Program-made: the position numbers and the translations under genes
In this document: positions 8,959 to 17,454 of the stretch, piece after piece
Numbering within the stretch: the first letter of the stretch is position 1
Layout of the letters: each line of letters begins with the position of its first letter
The notes under the pieces: model-generated
The model's database searches: none
Told to the model about the DNA's origin: nothing
The model's input: the letters and a program-made list of their open reading frames with translations, nothing else
Assembly: GCA_002327725.1 (NCBI GenBank)
Contig: DCXP01000035.1
Coordinates: 1-50,184 of the forward strand
Source: Proteobacteria bacterium UBA2133
GTDB lineage: Bacteria > Pseudomonadota > Gammaproteobacteria > Arenicellales > UBA868
Direction: 5' to 3'
DNA: 50,184 nucleotides

Positions 8959-9177
8959 GTGGCAAAAGAAGAACATATTGAAATGGAAGGCACGGTTCTT
9001 GAGAACCTGCCGAACACCCAGTTTCGGGTAGAACTGGAAAACGGACATGTGGTCACTGCACACATCTCCGGCAAGATGCGAAAACACTATATCCGTATCC
9101 TTCGCGGTGACAAGGTTACTGTTCAACTGACCCCCTATGATCTCAGCAAGGGTCGGATTACCTACCGGGCCCGCTGA
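8959..9177 (+). CDS. infA: Translation initiation factor IF-1
   Basis: Single OB-fold protein of 72 residues, the standard IF-1 length. It binds the ribosomal A site during initiation together with IF-2 and IF-3. Family landmarks are MAKEEHIEMEGTVLENLPN at the start, then FRVELENGH, GKMRKHYIRILRGD and LSKGRITYR. The start is GTG at 8959, chosen because it gives the conserved AKEE N-terminus. GGAGG at 8941-8945 may serve as a rather distant ribosome-binding site. The longer in-frame opening upstream has no family counterpart. Monocistronic, with a hairpin just downstream. Confidence 0.97.
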   Translation: MAKEEHIEMEGTVLENLPNTQFRVELENGHVVTAHISGKMRKHYIRILRGDKVTVQLTPYDLSKGRITYRAR

Positions 9178-9183
9178 CCCCAT

Positions 9184-9208
9184 AAAAAACCCCCGCGGTG
9201 CGGGGGTT
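9184..9208 (-). terminator. Terminator of the rpmB-rpmG operon, possibly bidirectional
   Basis: Nine-bp GC-rich stem (9188-9196 with 9200-9208) and a 3-base loop. Read on the minus strand it is followed by a run of six T (9189-9184), so it suits the ribosomal-protein operon arriving from the right. It also lies 7 bases after infA and may stop that transcript, though with a poorer T-run. Confidence 0.85.
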
Positions 9209-9283
9209 GGATTCCCGGCCTAAGCCGGTGCTGTCTGTTTTGCGATCGCTTTCCAAAGACGGGGAAGAACCCTCCGGAACACC

Positions 9284-9439
9284 TTACTTGATCTTGGACT
9301 CCTTGTAGGCCACGTGTTTGCGCACCACCGGATCATATTTCCGGATTTCCATCTTCTCAGGCTGATTGCGCTTGTTTTTGGTGGTCGTGTAGTAGTGACC
9401 GGTTCCCGCTGAAGACACCAGTTTGATTTTGTCTCTCAT
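9284..9439 (-). CDS. rpmG: 50S ribosomal protein L33
   Basis: 51-residue basic protein of the large ribosomal subunit: MRDKIKLVSSAGTGHYYTTT, then KNKR, MEIRKYDP and a Lys-rich end. The zinc-binding cysteine pairs of some L33 forms are absent, as is usual in gammaproteobacteria. It follows rpmB by 19 bases on the same strand, the standard rpmB-rpmG operon. A minus-strand terminator lies downstream. Confidence 0.97.
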   Translation of the reverse strand: MRDKIKLVSSAGTGHYYTTTKNKRNQPEKMEIRKYDPVVRKHVAYKESKIK

Positions 9440-9458
9440 GATCTACTCCTGTGCCTGA

Positions 9459-9695
9459 TCATACCTTGGCACCACGGCCGCGTAGGTCCGCGAGCACGGC
9501 GTCAATACCCTTTTTATCGATGATTCTTAAGCCCTGGTGGGAGACCCGCAACTTCACCCAGCGGTTCTCACTTGGAACCCAGAACCGCCGGTCATGGATA
9601 TTCGGCTTGAAGACCCGCTTGGTCCTGTTGTTGGCGTGCGAGACATTGTTGCCCGACATCGCCCGCTTTCCTGTTACCTGGCAGACTCTGGCCAT
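9459..9695 (-). CDS. rpmB: 50S ribosomal protein L28
   Basis: 78-residue large-subunit protein starting MARVCQVTGKRAMSGNNVSH, with the conserved NNRTKR and FWVPSENRWV segments. The start at 9695 matches the family N-terminus, and an upstream in-frame Met would add eight unconserved residues. It is first in the rpmB-rpmG operon and divergent from coaBC, the typical gammaproteobacterial arrangement (radC, often next door, is absent here). Confidence 0.97.
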   Translation of the reverse strand: MARVCQVTGKRAMSGNNVSHANNRTKRVFKPNIHDRRFWVPSENRWVKLRVSHQGLRIIDKKGIDAVLADLRGRGAKV

Positions 9696-9853
9696 GGCGT
9701 TAACCCTAAATGCAATCAATCCGAAGGGCGCGATTTATACCAGATTTTGGGCCTATTTCCTAGGGCGACACACTTTCCAGCCGTAGGGTGTGCCATTCTG
9801 ACCGATCGGCCAGGATTTCCCCGCAACCCGGGCAACCGTTAGACTCCGCTATC

Positions 9854-11062
9854 ATGCCTTCCCTCGCCGATCAGCACATTGTCCTGGGCATCACCGGGGG
9901 CATCGCGGCATACAAGTCTGCGGAACTCACCCGCCGGCTGATGGATCACGGGGCCCAGGTCCAGGTGGTCATGACCGATGCCGCCAAGGCATTTATCGCC
10001 CCACTCACCCTGCAGGCACTCAGCGGTCGAGCGGTCCGTGACACCCTGCTGGATCCTTCAGCGGAGTCCGGCATGGGCCATATTGAAATTGCCCGCTGGG
10101 CCGACCGCCTGGTGGTGGCACCCGCCAGCGCCGACTTTATTGCCCGACTCGCCGGCGGAATGGCATCAGACCTTCTGGCTGCCGTATGCCTCGCCACTTC
10201 GGCACCGGTTGTTCTGGCGCCGGCAATGAACCAGGGCATGTGGCGCAAATCAGCAACACAGCGGAATATTGCGACCCTCAAAGCCGACGGTGTCACCATT
10301 CTCGGACCTGCCTCCGGAGAACAGGCCTGTGGCGATGTTGGGCCGGGAAGAATGCTTGAGCCTGGGGAAATCATCAGCCACCTCACGCACTCTGGACAGG
10401 CGAAAGCGCTGGATGGCACCCATGTTACGATCACAGCGGGGCCGACATGGGAAGCCATTGACCCCGTCCGCGGCCTGTCCAATCACAGTTCCGGCAAGAT
10501 GGGATATGCCGTCGCTGCGGCAGCTGCAGCTGCAGGTGCCGCCGTTACCCTTGTCAGCGGCCCCACGGCACTGGATCCACCACCAGGCATTCAGTATCGG
10601 CCGGTTCGGTCAGCCGAGGAGATGCTGGCTGCTGTAGAACAGGATATCGAAGCCTGTGATGTATTCATCGGCGTCGCCGCAGTCGCCGACTACCGGCCTG
10701 CGCAGTCCGAAAATTCCAAGATTAAAAAGAACGCCGAATCAGTTACCCTGGAACTGGTTCGCAATCCCGATATTCTCGCCCGGGTGGCACAGCAGCAAAA
10801 GCGCCCCTTTACGGTCGGCTTTGCTGCGGAAACAGATCAGCCCATCGCATATGCCCGCGAGAAACTGCATAACAAGGGTCTCGACCTGATCGCCGTCAAC
10901 CAGATCGACGAGGCCAACAACCCTTTCGGCAGTGATCAGAACCGCCTGGTACTGATCAGCAAGAACGATGAGATAGATCTTGGCCGTGACAGTAAATCAG
11001 CGCTCGCAGAACAACTGATCTCAGAGATAGCCCACCGATACCATGGCCCGCATTCAGCTTAA
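9854..11062 (+). CDS. coaBC: Bifunctional phosphopantothenoylcysteine decarboxylase / phosphopantothenate-cysteine ligase
   Basis: Two-domain enzyme of coenzyme A synthesis, about 402 residues. The N-terminal CoaC flavoprotein domain has GITGGIAAYKSAEL, the active-site His in GHIEIARWAD, and the substrate-clamp segment PAMNQGMW. The catalytic Cys lies in EQACGDVGPGRM. The C-terminal CoaB domain uses CTP to join 4'-phosphopantothenate to cysteine. It opens with VTITAGPTWEAIDPVRGLSN and SSGKMGYA, and has the KIKK motif. The start at 9854 (MPSLADQHIVLG) fits the family. The 3' end overlaps dut by 20 bases, as in many proteobacteria. Confidence 0.96.
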   Translation: MPSLADQHIVLGITGGIAAYKSAELTRRLMDHGAQVQVVMTDAAKAFIAPLTLQALSGRAVRDTLLDPSAESGMGHIEIARWADRLVVAPASADFIARLAGGMASDLLAAVCLATSAPVVLAPAMNQGMWRKSATQRNIATLKADGVTILGPASGEQACGDVGPGRMLEPGEIISHLTHSGQAKALDGTHVTITAGPTWEAIDPVRGLSNHSSGKMGYAVAAAAAAAGAAVTLVSGPTALDPPPGIQYRPVRSAEEMLAAVEQDIEACDVFIGVAAVADYRPAQSENSKIKKNAESVTLELVRNPDILARVAQQQKRPFTVGFAAETDQPIAYAREKLHNKGLDLIAVNQIDEANNPFGSDQNRLVLISKNDEIDLGRDSKSALAEQLISEIAHRYHGPHSA

Positions 11063-11498
11063 GGTTCTCGACCAGCGCCTGGGAAAGGAGTTTGTCTTCC
11101 CTGACTATGCGACATCGGGTTCAGCCGGCGTCGACCTGGTGGCCTGTCTCGATACTCCTCTCACCGTTGATCCGGGTCAGTGCGAACTGATCCCGAGCGG
11201 GATTGCGATGCACATTGCCGACCCTTCCCTCGCTGCCGTGCTGCTGCCAAGATCCGGGCTTGGTCACAAGCACGGAATCGTGCTTGGGAACCTGGTCGGC
11301 CTCATCGACAGCGACTACCAGGGAGAAGTGAAGATTTCCTGCTGGAACAGGGGCAGCGCATCCTTTGAGATACAACCCGGTGACCGCATTGCACAACTCG
11401 TCGTGGTGCCTGTCGTACAGTGCCGCTTTGATGTCGTCAATGCCTTCGACGAGAGCGATCGGGCCATTGGCGGCTTCGGACACACCGGGACGCGCTGA
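11043..11498 (+). CDS. dut: Deoxyuridine 5'-triphosphate nucleotidohydrolase
   Basis: Homotrimeric dUTPase of 151 residues. It converts dUTP to dUMP and pyrophosphate, keeping uracil out of DNA. All five motifs appear: GSAGVDLVAC, PRSGLGHKHG, GLIDSDYQGEVKI (with the catalytic Asp region), GDRIAQLVVVPV and the C-terminal GGFGHTG arm. It overlaps coaBC. The normal C-terminus shows the gene is complete, although a gene relic begins at its stop codon. Confidence 0.96.
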   Translation: MARIQLKVLDQRLGKEFVFPDYATSGSAGVDLVACLDTPLTVDPGQCELIPSGIAMHIADPSLAAVLLPRSGLGHKHGIVLGNLVGLIDSDYQGEVKISCWNRGSASFEIQPGDRIAQLVVVPVVQCRFDVVNAFDESDRAIGGFGHTGTR

Positions 11499-11723
11499 AC
11501 AACTCAAGAGATCTTCTGCTACCGCCGCTTGGGTCACAACGAGGCGGATGAGCCCTCAATCACCCAGCCCTCGATATACCGGATGATCCGTGCCCTGCCG
11601 ACGATGCGTCAACGCTATGCCGAAAAGCTGATTGCTGAAGGGACTATCAGCAAGACGCAAAACGAAGCTATGGTGGCGGATTACCGCCAGGCACTCGATG
11701 AAGGCCGTGTGGTCTACCCGCCT
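11499..11723 (+). pseudogene. sucA: Internal fragment of sucA (2-oxoglutarate dehydrogenase E1)
   Basis: An open frame of about 75 codons directly after the dut stop reads EIFCYRRLGHNEADEP, then SITQPSIYRMI, RQRYAEKLIAEGTIS and a DYRQALDEG segment. This is the thiamine-enzyme region of 2-oxoglutarate dehydrogenase E1 (family form CYRR-GHNEADEP-TQP-Y), which lies near the middle of a protein of over 900 residues. Both the N-terminal half and the C-terminal part are missing and there is no proper start, so it cannot encode a working E1. Homology stops where the 3' end of the minus-strand kor beta gene begins. It is read on the plus strand, the same orientation as the lpd relic at 17455. Confidence 0.85.
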
Positions 11724-12574
11724 GCGCCTGCCCGGAGTGCAACCTGATCCAGTGCTTGCCCCAGAGTTTCTCGCTGGCTGGTGTAATACAGGCCGAGTGC
11801 CGGGGAACGGGTATCGCTAGCAGCCTGCATGGCAAGCGCTAGATCAGAGCTGTCGTGGTCACTATCCAGCTCGCGCACGGTCAAGTCGAGATTCTGGTAG
11901 GTGCGGTCGGTTTTGTCGAAAGTGACGCAGGGTGACAGCACGTGCAGATAGGAAAAGCCCGGATGTTCGAGTGCCTGTTGGACCAGGCCGGCGAGATGAT
12001 GCGGCCAGCCGGCATAGGTTTGACCGACCCAGCTTGCACCATAGGACAACAGCATCAATAGCGGGTTAAGTGGAGCATCGCGGTTTTCAAAAGGCGAGGT
12101 TGAGGTTTTAAAACCGATGGCCGAGGTCGGAGATACCTGACCCTTGGTCAGGCCGTAGATACCGTTATCAAACAGAATATAGGTGATGTCAACGTTGCGC
12201 CGGGCAGCGTGAGGAATGTGCCCACCGCCGATGGCGAATCCGTCGCCGTCACCGCCGATAGCAACAACCGTGAGTTTCTCGTTAGCTACCTTGATGCCGG
12301 TGGCAACCGGGAGTGCGCGGCCATGCAGGGTGTGAAAACCGTAAGTGTCCATAAAGAAAGGAAAGCGTGACGCGCAGCCGATGCCAGACACGACAACGGT
12401 ATTCTCTTTTTCGATCTGCAGGTCATTGAGGGCGTTAGCCAGTCCCTCAGTTACGCTGTAGTAGCCGCAGCCCGGGCACCAGGTCGGCAGTGCCTGGGAA
12501 CGATAGTCCAGGCGCCCACTTTGACGGATTTCGTCAACCTTGTCTTCGAGGTATACAGGCTGTTGGGGAATCAT
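11714..12574 (-). CDS. korB: 2-oxoacid:ferredoxin oxidoreductase beta subunit (probably 2-oxoglutarate)
   Basis: Thiamine-diphosphate subunit of about 286 residues. It catalyses oxidative decarboxylation of a 2-oxoacid with CoA and reduces low-potential ferredoxin. Visible are WCPGCGYYS with Fe-S cysteines near the N-terminus, GIGCASRFPFF, LHGRALPVATGIK, and the TPP/Mg motif GGDGDGFAIGGGH to DNGIYGLTKGQ. The start at 12574 (MIPQQPVYLEDKV) lies 22 bases after the alpha gene stop. Upstream in-frame Met codons would lie inside that gene. The stop abuts the sucA relic. Substrate 2-oxoglutarate is inferred from the alpha-beta layout and from the relics of the 2-oxoglutarate dehydrogenase operon on both sides. 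Confidence 0.9.
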   Translation of the reverse strand: MIPQQPVYLEDKVDEIRQSGRLDYRSQALPTWCPGCGYYSVTEGLANALNDLQIEKENTVVVSGIGCASRFPFFMDTYGFHTLHGRALPVATGIKVANEKLTVVAIGGDGDGFAIGGGHIPHAARRNVDITYILFDNGIYGLTKGQVSPTSAIGFKTSTSPFENRDAPLNPLLMLLSYGASWVGQTYAGWPHHLAGLVQQALEHPGFSYLHVLSPCVTFDKTDRTYQNLDLTVRELDSDHDSSDLALAMQAASDTRSPALGLYYTSQRETLGQALDQVALRAGAGG

Positions 12575-12596
12575 GGTGTTTGGTCTCGGCTGGGTG

Positions 12597-14390
12597 TCAG
12601 GCTGCGTTATGGCGACGCCGGTGTTTTCGGGCAGCCCTGCGGATCGCTTCGACCAGGTTGGCGACGTCAAGGGGTGCACCGGTGGCATGACTGATCCGGG
12701 TGACTGGTAAAGCGATTTCACTGGTGAGCAGCTTAGCGAATTGGCCGGTATAGTTCAGCTCAGGAACGAGAATCTGCTGGCAGTCTTTGTAAAAGCGCAG
12801 TACTGACCGAACCGGGAAGGGTGACAGCATCACGACTTTCATCGCCGCACAGCGGATGCCTTCTTGTTGCGCCAGCAGCATCGCTTCGAGCGCCTCACCG
12901 AAGCTCGATCCCCAGGTCAACAGGCCGACCTCAACTTTGCCGCTGTCCCCGAAACGCTTAGTGAAGTTGATGCCAGGGTGCTTAATCGCCGCCTGCAGTT
13001 TTTCGTGCCTTTTCTGAGTCATCAGGCTGTGCGTGCCGGAATTGTCACTGGGGTTGCCGTATTCATCATGCTCCAGCCCGGTGGCGGTATGGATACCGCC
13101 CGCCTCGCCTGGAATGCAGCGTGGGCTGACGCCATCGGTCGTGAGTTCATAGCGGCGGTACCCGGCCCCGGGGGTCGTTGCAGGTTTCCAGTTCTTGGGC
13201 AGAAACTCATTCTCATCCTGCAGGAATACAGTCTCGTAGCGATTCGAGAGGTATAGATCGACCAGAACGATGACCGGGACCTGAAATTGCTCGGCTATCT
13301 CAAAAGCGCGTCCGGCACAGCGGCGGCAGCCTTCAACGTTGGTGGGCGCGAGTACGATCCGTCTGGCATCTCCGTGGCCACCCCACACCGCAAGGTTGAG
13401 ATCGGACTGCTCAGTCTTGGTTGGCAAGCCGGTGCTGGGTCCACCGCGCTGGGAAACAAAGATCACCACCGGCACCTCAGCCATTACCCCCAGTCCCATC
13501 ATCTCTGTCATCAAAGACAGGCCAGGTCCGGAGGTGGCGGTAGCGGCCCGGGACCCGGCGTAACCGGCACCGATGGCCGCCGAAATCGCCGCAATCTCGT
13601 CTTCGGTCTGTACTAGCCGCCCGCCGTGTCGGGGCATTTCCACGGCGAGGTGTTCCATGATCCCGGTGGCTGGGGTAATCGGGTAGCCAAAAAAGGTTTC
13701 GATACCCGCATCCAGACAGCCCTGTACGATGGCACCGTTACCCGTCATCATACGCGCTTCGTGAGTGCTTTTTCGCCCCCTTGGCGCGTCTATGCGTACG
13801 TCATCGAACTGGTAACTGGCTGCCCCGGCCTCAAAACCCGAATCGAACGCAGCCAGCGCGCTCTTGGTCACCGCGGCTGCCTTGGATTCGAACTTGGCAG
13901 CGATGGCATGGTGGAAAGCATCCTGCGGCAGTTGATAGAGGCCGGCGACAAAGCCCAGTGCGACAAAGTTACGCGATCGATTGGCCCCGGTAGCCAACTC
14001 TGACACCTCCCGCATGGGAAGCGCATAGGGTATGTGCCCCGGTTTCAGGTGGCCGGAGATATGGGCGCCCTCAGCAACCGCGCTCATCGGTGCGGAATCG
14101 TAAATGAGCGCCCCGTAATTGCGGACTTCACCGACGTGCGGAATGGCATGCAGGTCATTGAGCGATACCAGCACATCGGAATACCCTTTCATTGAGTACA
14201 CCCGGCTGGTCGCTACGCGGGTACGTGCGATGCATTTGCCGAAACCACGAATTTCAGCCGGATACTGGTCAAAGGCGATGACCCGGTAGCCGATATGCGC
14301 CATAGCCCGCTTGAAGATATCGCCCACGGCAATGGTGCCGTCGCCGGCAGAGCCACAGATCGAGATTTGGATGTCGGTATCGTAGGCCAC
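12597..14390 (-). CDS. korA: 2-oxoacid:ferredoxin oxidoreductase, fused gamma-alpha subunit
   Basis: 597-residue fusion. The N-terminal ~190 residues form the gamma (CoA-side) domain, starting IQISICGSAGDGTIAVGDIF. The rest is the alpha pyrimidine-binding domain with the signature FGYPITPATGIMEHLA and EDEIAAISAAIGAGYAG, followed by SGPGLSLMTEMMG. The pattern is that of KorA. It starts with GTG, one base from the end of the preceding reductase gene, and is followed 22 bases later by the beta subunit, so the four genes are translationally coupled. The C-terminus ends in a basic tail (RRAARKHRRRHN) that is unusual for the family. Confidence 0.9.
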   Translation of the reverse strand: MAYDTDIQISICGSAGDGTIAVGDIFKRAMAHIGYRVIAFDQYPAEIRGFGKCIARTRVATSRVYSMKGYSDVLVSLNDLHAIPHVGEVRNYGALIYDSAPMSAVAEGAHISGHLKPGHIPYALPMREVSELATGANRSRNFVALGFVAGLYQLPQDAFHHAIAAKFESKAAAVTKSALAAFDSGFEAGAASYQFDDVRIDAPRGRKSTHEARMMTGNGAIVQGCLDAGIETFFGYPITPATGIMEHLAVEMPRHGGRLVQTEDEIAAISAAIGAGYAGSRAATATSGPGLSLMTEMMGLGVMAEVPVVIFVSQRGGPSTGLPTKTEQSDLNLAVWGGHGDARRIVLAPTNVEGCRRCAGRAFEIAEQFQVPVIVLVDLYLSNRYETVFLQDENEFLPKNWKPATTPGAGYRRYELTTDGVSPRCIPGEAGGIHTATGLEHDEYGNPSDNSGTHSLMTQKRHEKLQAAIKHPGINFTKRFGDSGKVEVGLLTWGSSFGEALEAMLLAQQEGIRCAAMKVVMLSPFPVRSVLRFYKDCQQILVPELNYTGQFAKLLTSEIALPVTRISHATGAPLDVANLVEAIRRAARKHRRRHNAA

Positions 14391-14391
14391 G

Positions 14392-15423
14392 TCAGTCGTA
14401 CTCCCAGTATGGTGAGTACAGCGTGCCGTCGCGGTTGATTACCAGTTCTTCACTTACCGTGGAGGTGAAGGTCGCCTTTTTGCCGGTCATGTTGTGGGCG
14501 GCTACTTCGCCCATAGCCTTGACGTTACGATACCCGTAGAAGAAACGATACGCATTGTGTTTGGCAGACCAGATCTGACAGACGTCGCCAGCGGCCCAGA
14601 TATTGTCCCGGACAGTCTGCAACTGCGGGTTGACCAGGATGCCACGCTCCATGTCAATACCGGAGGTAGCCAGAAAATCGACCGTGGGTACAAGGCCGTA
14701 AAAAGGCATGACAACATCGCCGCGGATATGTTCGCCGTTCTCGAGAAAGACCCGCCGGGCGGACCCCGTTCCGCTAATCATCTCGATGCGCTCGACCCTG
14801 CCGGAATCCTGTACCTCCACCCCCATGTTTGTGAGTGCTTGCAGGTATTTCACCCGCTCGCTTGGAGTGACTTCGTGTGGCCAGAACGTGCGCGAATCCA
14901 GCACCAGGATCACGCGATGGCCAGTAGCAATAACAGTGCGGGCAAGATCAATACCCATGACATCCCCACCAAGCATGATCACGGTACCCCCTTTGCGCAC
15001 TGACTTTTGGGCCTGCATGGCGACGATGAAATTGTGAAAGCCGAGCATCAACTTGGTGTAGTCGAGTAGCCGCTCTGGAATGTAGGCGTGACCGCCGGTT
15101 GCGATCAGTAATTTGTCGTAGTGCAGTGTTTCCCGGTGTGCCAGAGACAGGGTCTGGGTACGCGTGTCGAGTTCGGTTACCTGGGTTTTGCGTCGCAGGG
15201 TGATGTTCCTTGATTCGTAGTACTCGGGTGGGTGAACCAGGTAGTCAACCCAGTGTTGGCGGCCACGGAAGACGTTCGGTAGATCGTAGCGGTTGTAAAA
15301 GAGCAATGCACCGGCCGAAACGATAGTAATCCGTGAATCGGGCTCCCGCTCACGAATCACACTGGCTGCGTGGTTACCCGCGATGCCATTCCCCAGGACT
15401 ACGTGATGCGTGGATGAGGGCAT
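14392..15423 (-). CDS. FAD/NAD(P)-dependent oxidoreductase of the kor operon
   Basis: 343-residue pyridine-nucleotide-disulfide-oxidoreductase-fold protein related to rubredoxin/ferredoxin reductases and NirB-type flavoprotein domains. It has an FAD Rossmann motif at the start (VVLGNGIAGNHAASVI), a second nucleotide motif at about 148 (VIMLGGDVMGIDLARTVI) and the FAD-binding ending NIWAAGDVCQI. No redox-active CxxC pair is visible, so it resembles a ferredoxin-NAD(P) reductase more than a disulfide reductase. It lies 3 bases after the GltD-like gene and 1 base before korA. It probably passes electrons between the Kor ferredoxin and NAD(P)(H), which is an inference from position. Confidence 0.82.
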   Translation of the reverse strand: MPSSTHHVVLGNGIAGNHAASVIREREPDSRITIVSAGALLFYNRYDLPNVFRGRQHWVDYLVHPPEYYESRNITLRRKTQVTELDTRTQTLSLAHRETLHYDKLLIATGGHAYIPERLLDYTKLMLGFHNFIVAMQAQKSVRKGGTVIMLGGDVMGIDLARTVIATGHRVILVLDSRTFWPHEVTPSERVKYLQALTNMGVEVQDSGRVERIEMISGTGSARRVFLENGEHIRGDVVMPFYGLVPTVDFLATSGIDMERGILVNPQLQTVRDNIWAAGDVCQIWSAKHNAYRFFYGYRNVKAMGEVAAHNMTGKKATFTSTVSEELVINRDGTLYSPYWEYD

Positions 15424-15426
15424 GGA

Positions 15427-17268
15427 TCAGATATCCTGGGTGATGATCTCGTTCTTAGTGATTGATATGCAGCGAGTCGGGCAGACCGTATAGCAGGCTC
15501 CACAACGGATGCACTCGTCGTTGTCTATCCAGATTGCTGCCGCATCACGCCACACCCCAGTCTCCTCCAGCTCTCCGTAGGTGCCGTCATCGTTGATCGC
15601 TACGCCCTCGACCAGCTTGATACAGTCCCTTGGCGCTACCTCAATACAGGCACGGCAATAGATGCAATTATCGACATCAATCTCGTACTTTAGGTAACAC
15701 AGGTAACAGCGCTTGGCTTCCTCGAGGCTGTGGTCGGCATCGAGTCCCTGCTCAACCTCAGTGCTCATTTGGTCGAAGCGGTCGCTAACGGCAGCGGTAG
15801 GCATGTCCTGTCGCTCGATAAAGTCGAACTGGCGCTCGCGCACAGGTTTGTCTACGGGCTCGATACGCACCACCTTATGTTGGCGTACCCGCCCCATGAG
15901 CCAATTGTCCAGCTTGACTGCAGTCTCTCGTCCGTGACCGATGGCCTCAATCACGGTAGATGCACCGCTGACAAAATCACCGGTAGCAAAAAGGCCTTTG
16001 ACTGAACTCATGTCGTCTTCACCGATATGAATATTGCCCCAGCGATCAAGTTCAACGGGCACGTCGAGGTAGTCGTTTACCGTGCGCTGACCGACGGCAA
16101 CCAGCAGTGTGTCGAAGGGCTCGGTGAATTCGGAGCCGGGAATCGGGATCGCCTCGCGCCGGCCGCTGGCCCGCCAGCCGCCAAGCCGGTTCTGAACGAA
16201 ACAGATACCGGTGCCTACGCCATTGTCATCGATCTGTAGTGCGACCGGGGTGCGCAGGCCACGGATCGGAATCCCCTCACGCTTGGCTTCTAGAATCTCC
16301 TCGTCCATAACCGGGATGTAATTCTCGCTGGTGCGTATATGGATACTGACGGTCTCAGCACCCAGGCGCCGAGCGACCCGGGCGCAGTCCAGCGCGGTGA
16401 AGCCGGCACCCACTACGGCCACCCGCTGCCCCACAGTCTTTGTTTTACCCCGGTGCAGGTCGAGCAGGAAATCCAGGCCATATTCCGCGTTTGGCAGTTG
16501 TGCCACGAGGTCCTGATCGGTGTCCTGGTCACGTAGCGGCAACGGCATGGCTGCCATGCAGCCTGTGGCAAGCAGCACGGCGTCAAACTGGCTCCTCAGG
16601 TCAGAAAGTGGCACCTCACCTTCACCGTTGCCCACAGTGACACCGGTCTGCACTGTTACCCCCATCCGGGTGGCGTTTTGCACCTCAATATCCAGAATAT
16701 CGCGCGGCAGACGGAACTGGGGGATGCCGTAGCGCAGCATACCGCCGGCCCGGACCTCGCGCTCGTAGATAGTGACACTATGACCGAGTATTGACAGATC
16801 GTGAGCTGCGGCGAGACCAGCAGGGCCGCCGCCAACGATCGCAACCCGCCGACCGGTCGGGGTATAGAGGTGCTCACTGATCCGGTGACTCTCGGTCTTG
16901 AGAGTAGCGGCTGATCGCTTCAGGTGACAGATGCTTACTGGTTTGCCGTTACCTGGCCAGCCGTGGCGGCAGACTGGCTCGCAGGGCCGGGAGCATATCC
17001 GTCCGAGTACGCCGGGCAGGATATTGGCAATGCGGTTGAGTTCGTAGGACCGGCCGTAGCGGCCCTCAACTATGGTGCGGATATAACCAGGGATATTGGT
17101 GTCGGCCGGGCAAGCTGCCTGACAGGGTACGTTTTCGCGCACCCAGCCGATGTCTCGTGGGTCGGTAGAAAAACGGACTGTGGTGACAACCCGCTCCCCG
17201 AAATACTGTTGTTGCGAGAGGTCCTCGTCCTCGCTGAGGTATTCTCTACGGACGCGTTCGTTACCCAC
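15427..17268 (-). CDS. GltD-like NAD(P)H oxidoreductase with C-terminal ferredoxin domain
   Basis: First gene of the kor operon, 613 residues. The N-terminal helical Fe-S domain has CQAACPADTNIPGYI and CSRPCEPVC. The FAD motif is RVAIVGGGPAGLAAAHDLS and the NADP motif is RVAVVGAGFTALDCARVARR, as in the beta chain of glutamate synthase. The last ~90 residues form a two-cluster ferredoxin domain: CIYCRACIEVAPRDC and CIRCGACYTVCPTRC. In the first motif Ala replaces the fourth cysteine of the usual CxxCxxCxxxC, with an extra Cys three residues later, so that cluster may be unusual. The start is GTG at 17268 with AAGGGG upstream. There is no GltB in the window, so an electron-transfer role with Kor is more likely than glutamate synthesis. 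Confidence 0.87.
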   Translation of the reverse strand: MGNERVRREYLSEDEDLSQQQYFGERVVTTVRFSTDPRDIGWVRENVPCQAACPADTNIPGYIRTIVEGRYGRSYELNRIANILPGVLGRICSRPCEPVCRHGWPGNGKPVSICHLKRSAATLKTESHRISEHLYTPTGRRVAIVGGGPAGLAAAHDLSILGHSVTIYEREVRAGGMLRYGIPQFRLPRDILDIEVQNATRMGVTVQTGVTVGNGEGEVPLSDLRSQFDAVLLATGCMAAMPLPLRDQDTDQDLVAQLPNAEYGLDFLLDLHRGKTKTVGQRVAVVGAGFTALDCARVARRLGAETVSIHIRTSENYIPVMDEEILEAKREGIPIRGLRTPVALQIDDNGVGTGICFVQNRLGGWRASGRREAIPIPGSEFTEPFDTLLVAVGQRTVNDYLDVPVELDRWGNIHIGEDDMSSVKGLFATGDFVSGASTVIEAIGHGRETAVKLDNWLMGRVRQHKVVRIEPVDKPVRERQFDFIERQDMPTAAVSDRFDQMSTEVEQGLDADHSLEEAKRCYLCYLKYEIDVDNCIYCRACIEVAPRDCIKLVEGVAINDDGTYGELEETGVWRDAAAIWIDNDECIRCGACYTVCPTRCISITKNEIITQDI

Positions 17269-17454
17269 TATAAACTGGATGCCCCTTATCAGATAGGCAC
17301 TTTTGTTGGCGGTCGTACTCTAACGGACACGGGCGGATGAGGAAACCCCCGTGGCCCGATATCCGGCTGTGATATCAGGTAACCGAAGTGATCTCGACAA
17401 ACGACGGCTGCAGCGTCCGATATCAAACCATAGAACAGGATGAAAATATCGACT

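Noticed and set aside
13626..14003. 125-codon plus-strand frame inside korA
   Set aside because: Antisense to a conserved subunit with intact motifs; nothing recognisable.
15427..17268. Glutamate synthase small subunit (gltD)
   Set aside because: The fold matches, but no large subunit is present, a ferredoxin domain is fused, and the gene is locked in the kor operon, so an electron-transfer role fits better.
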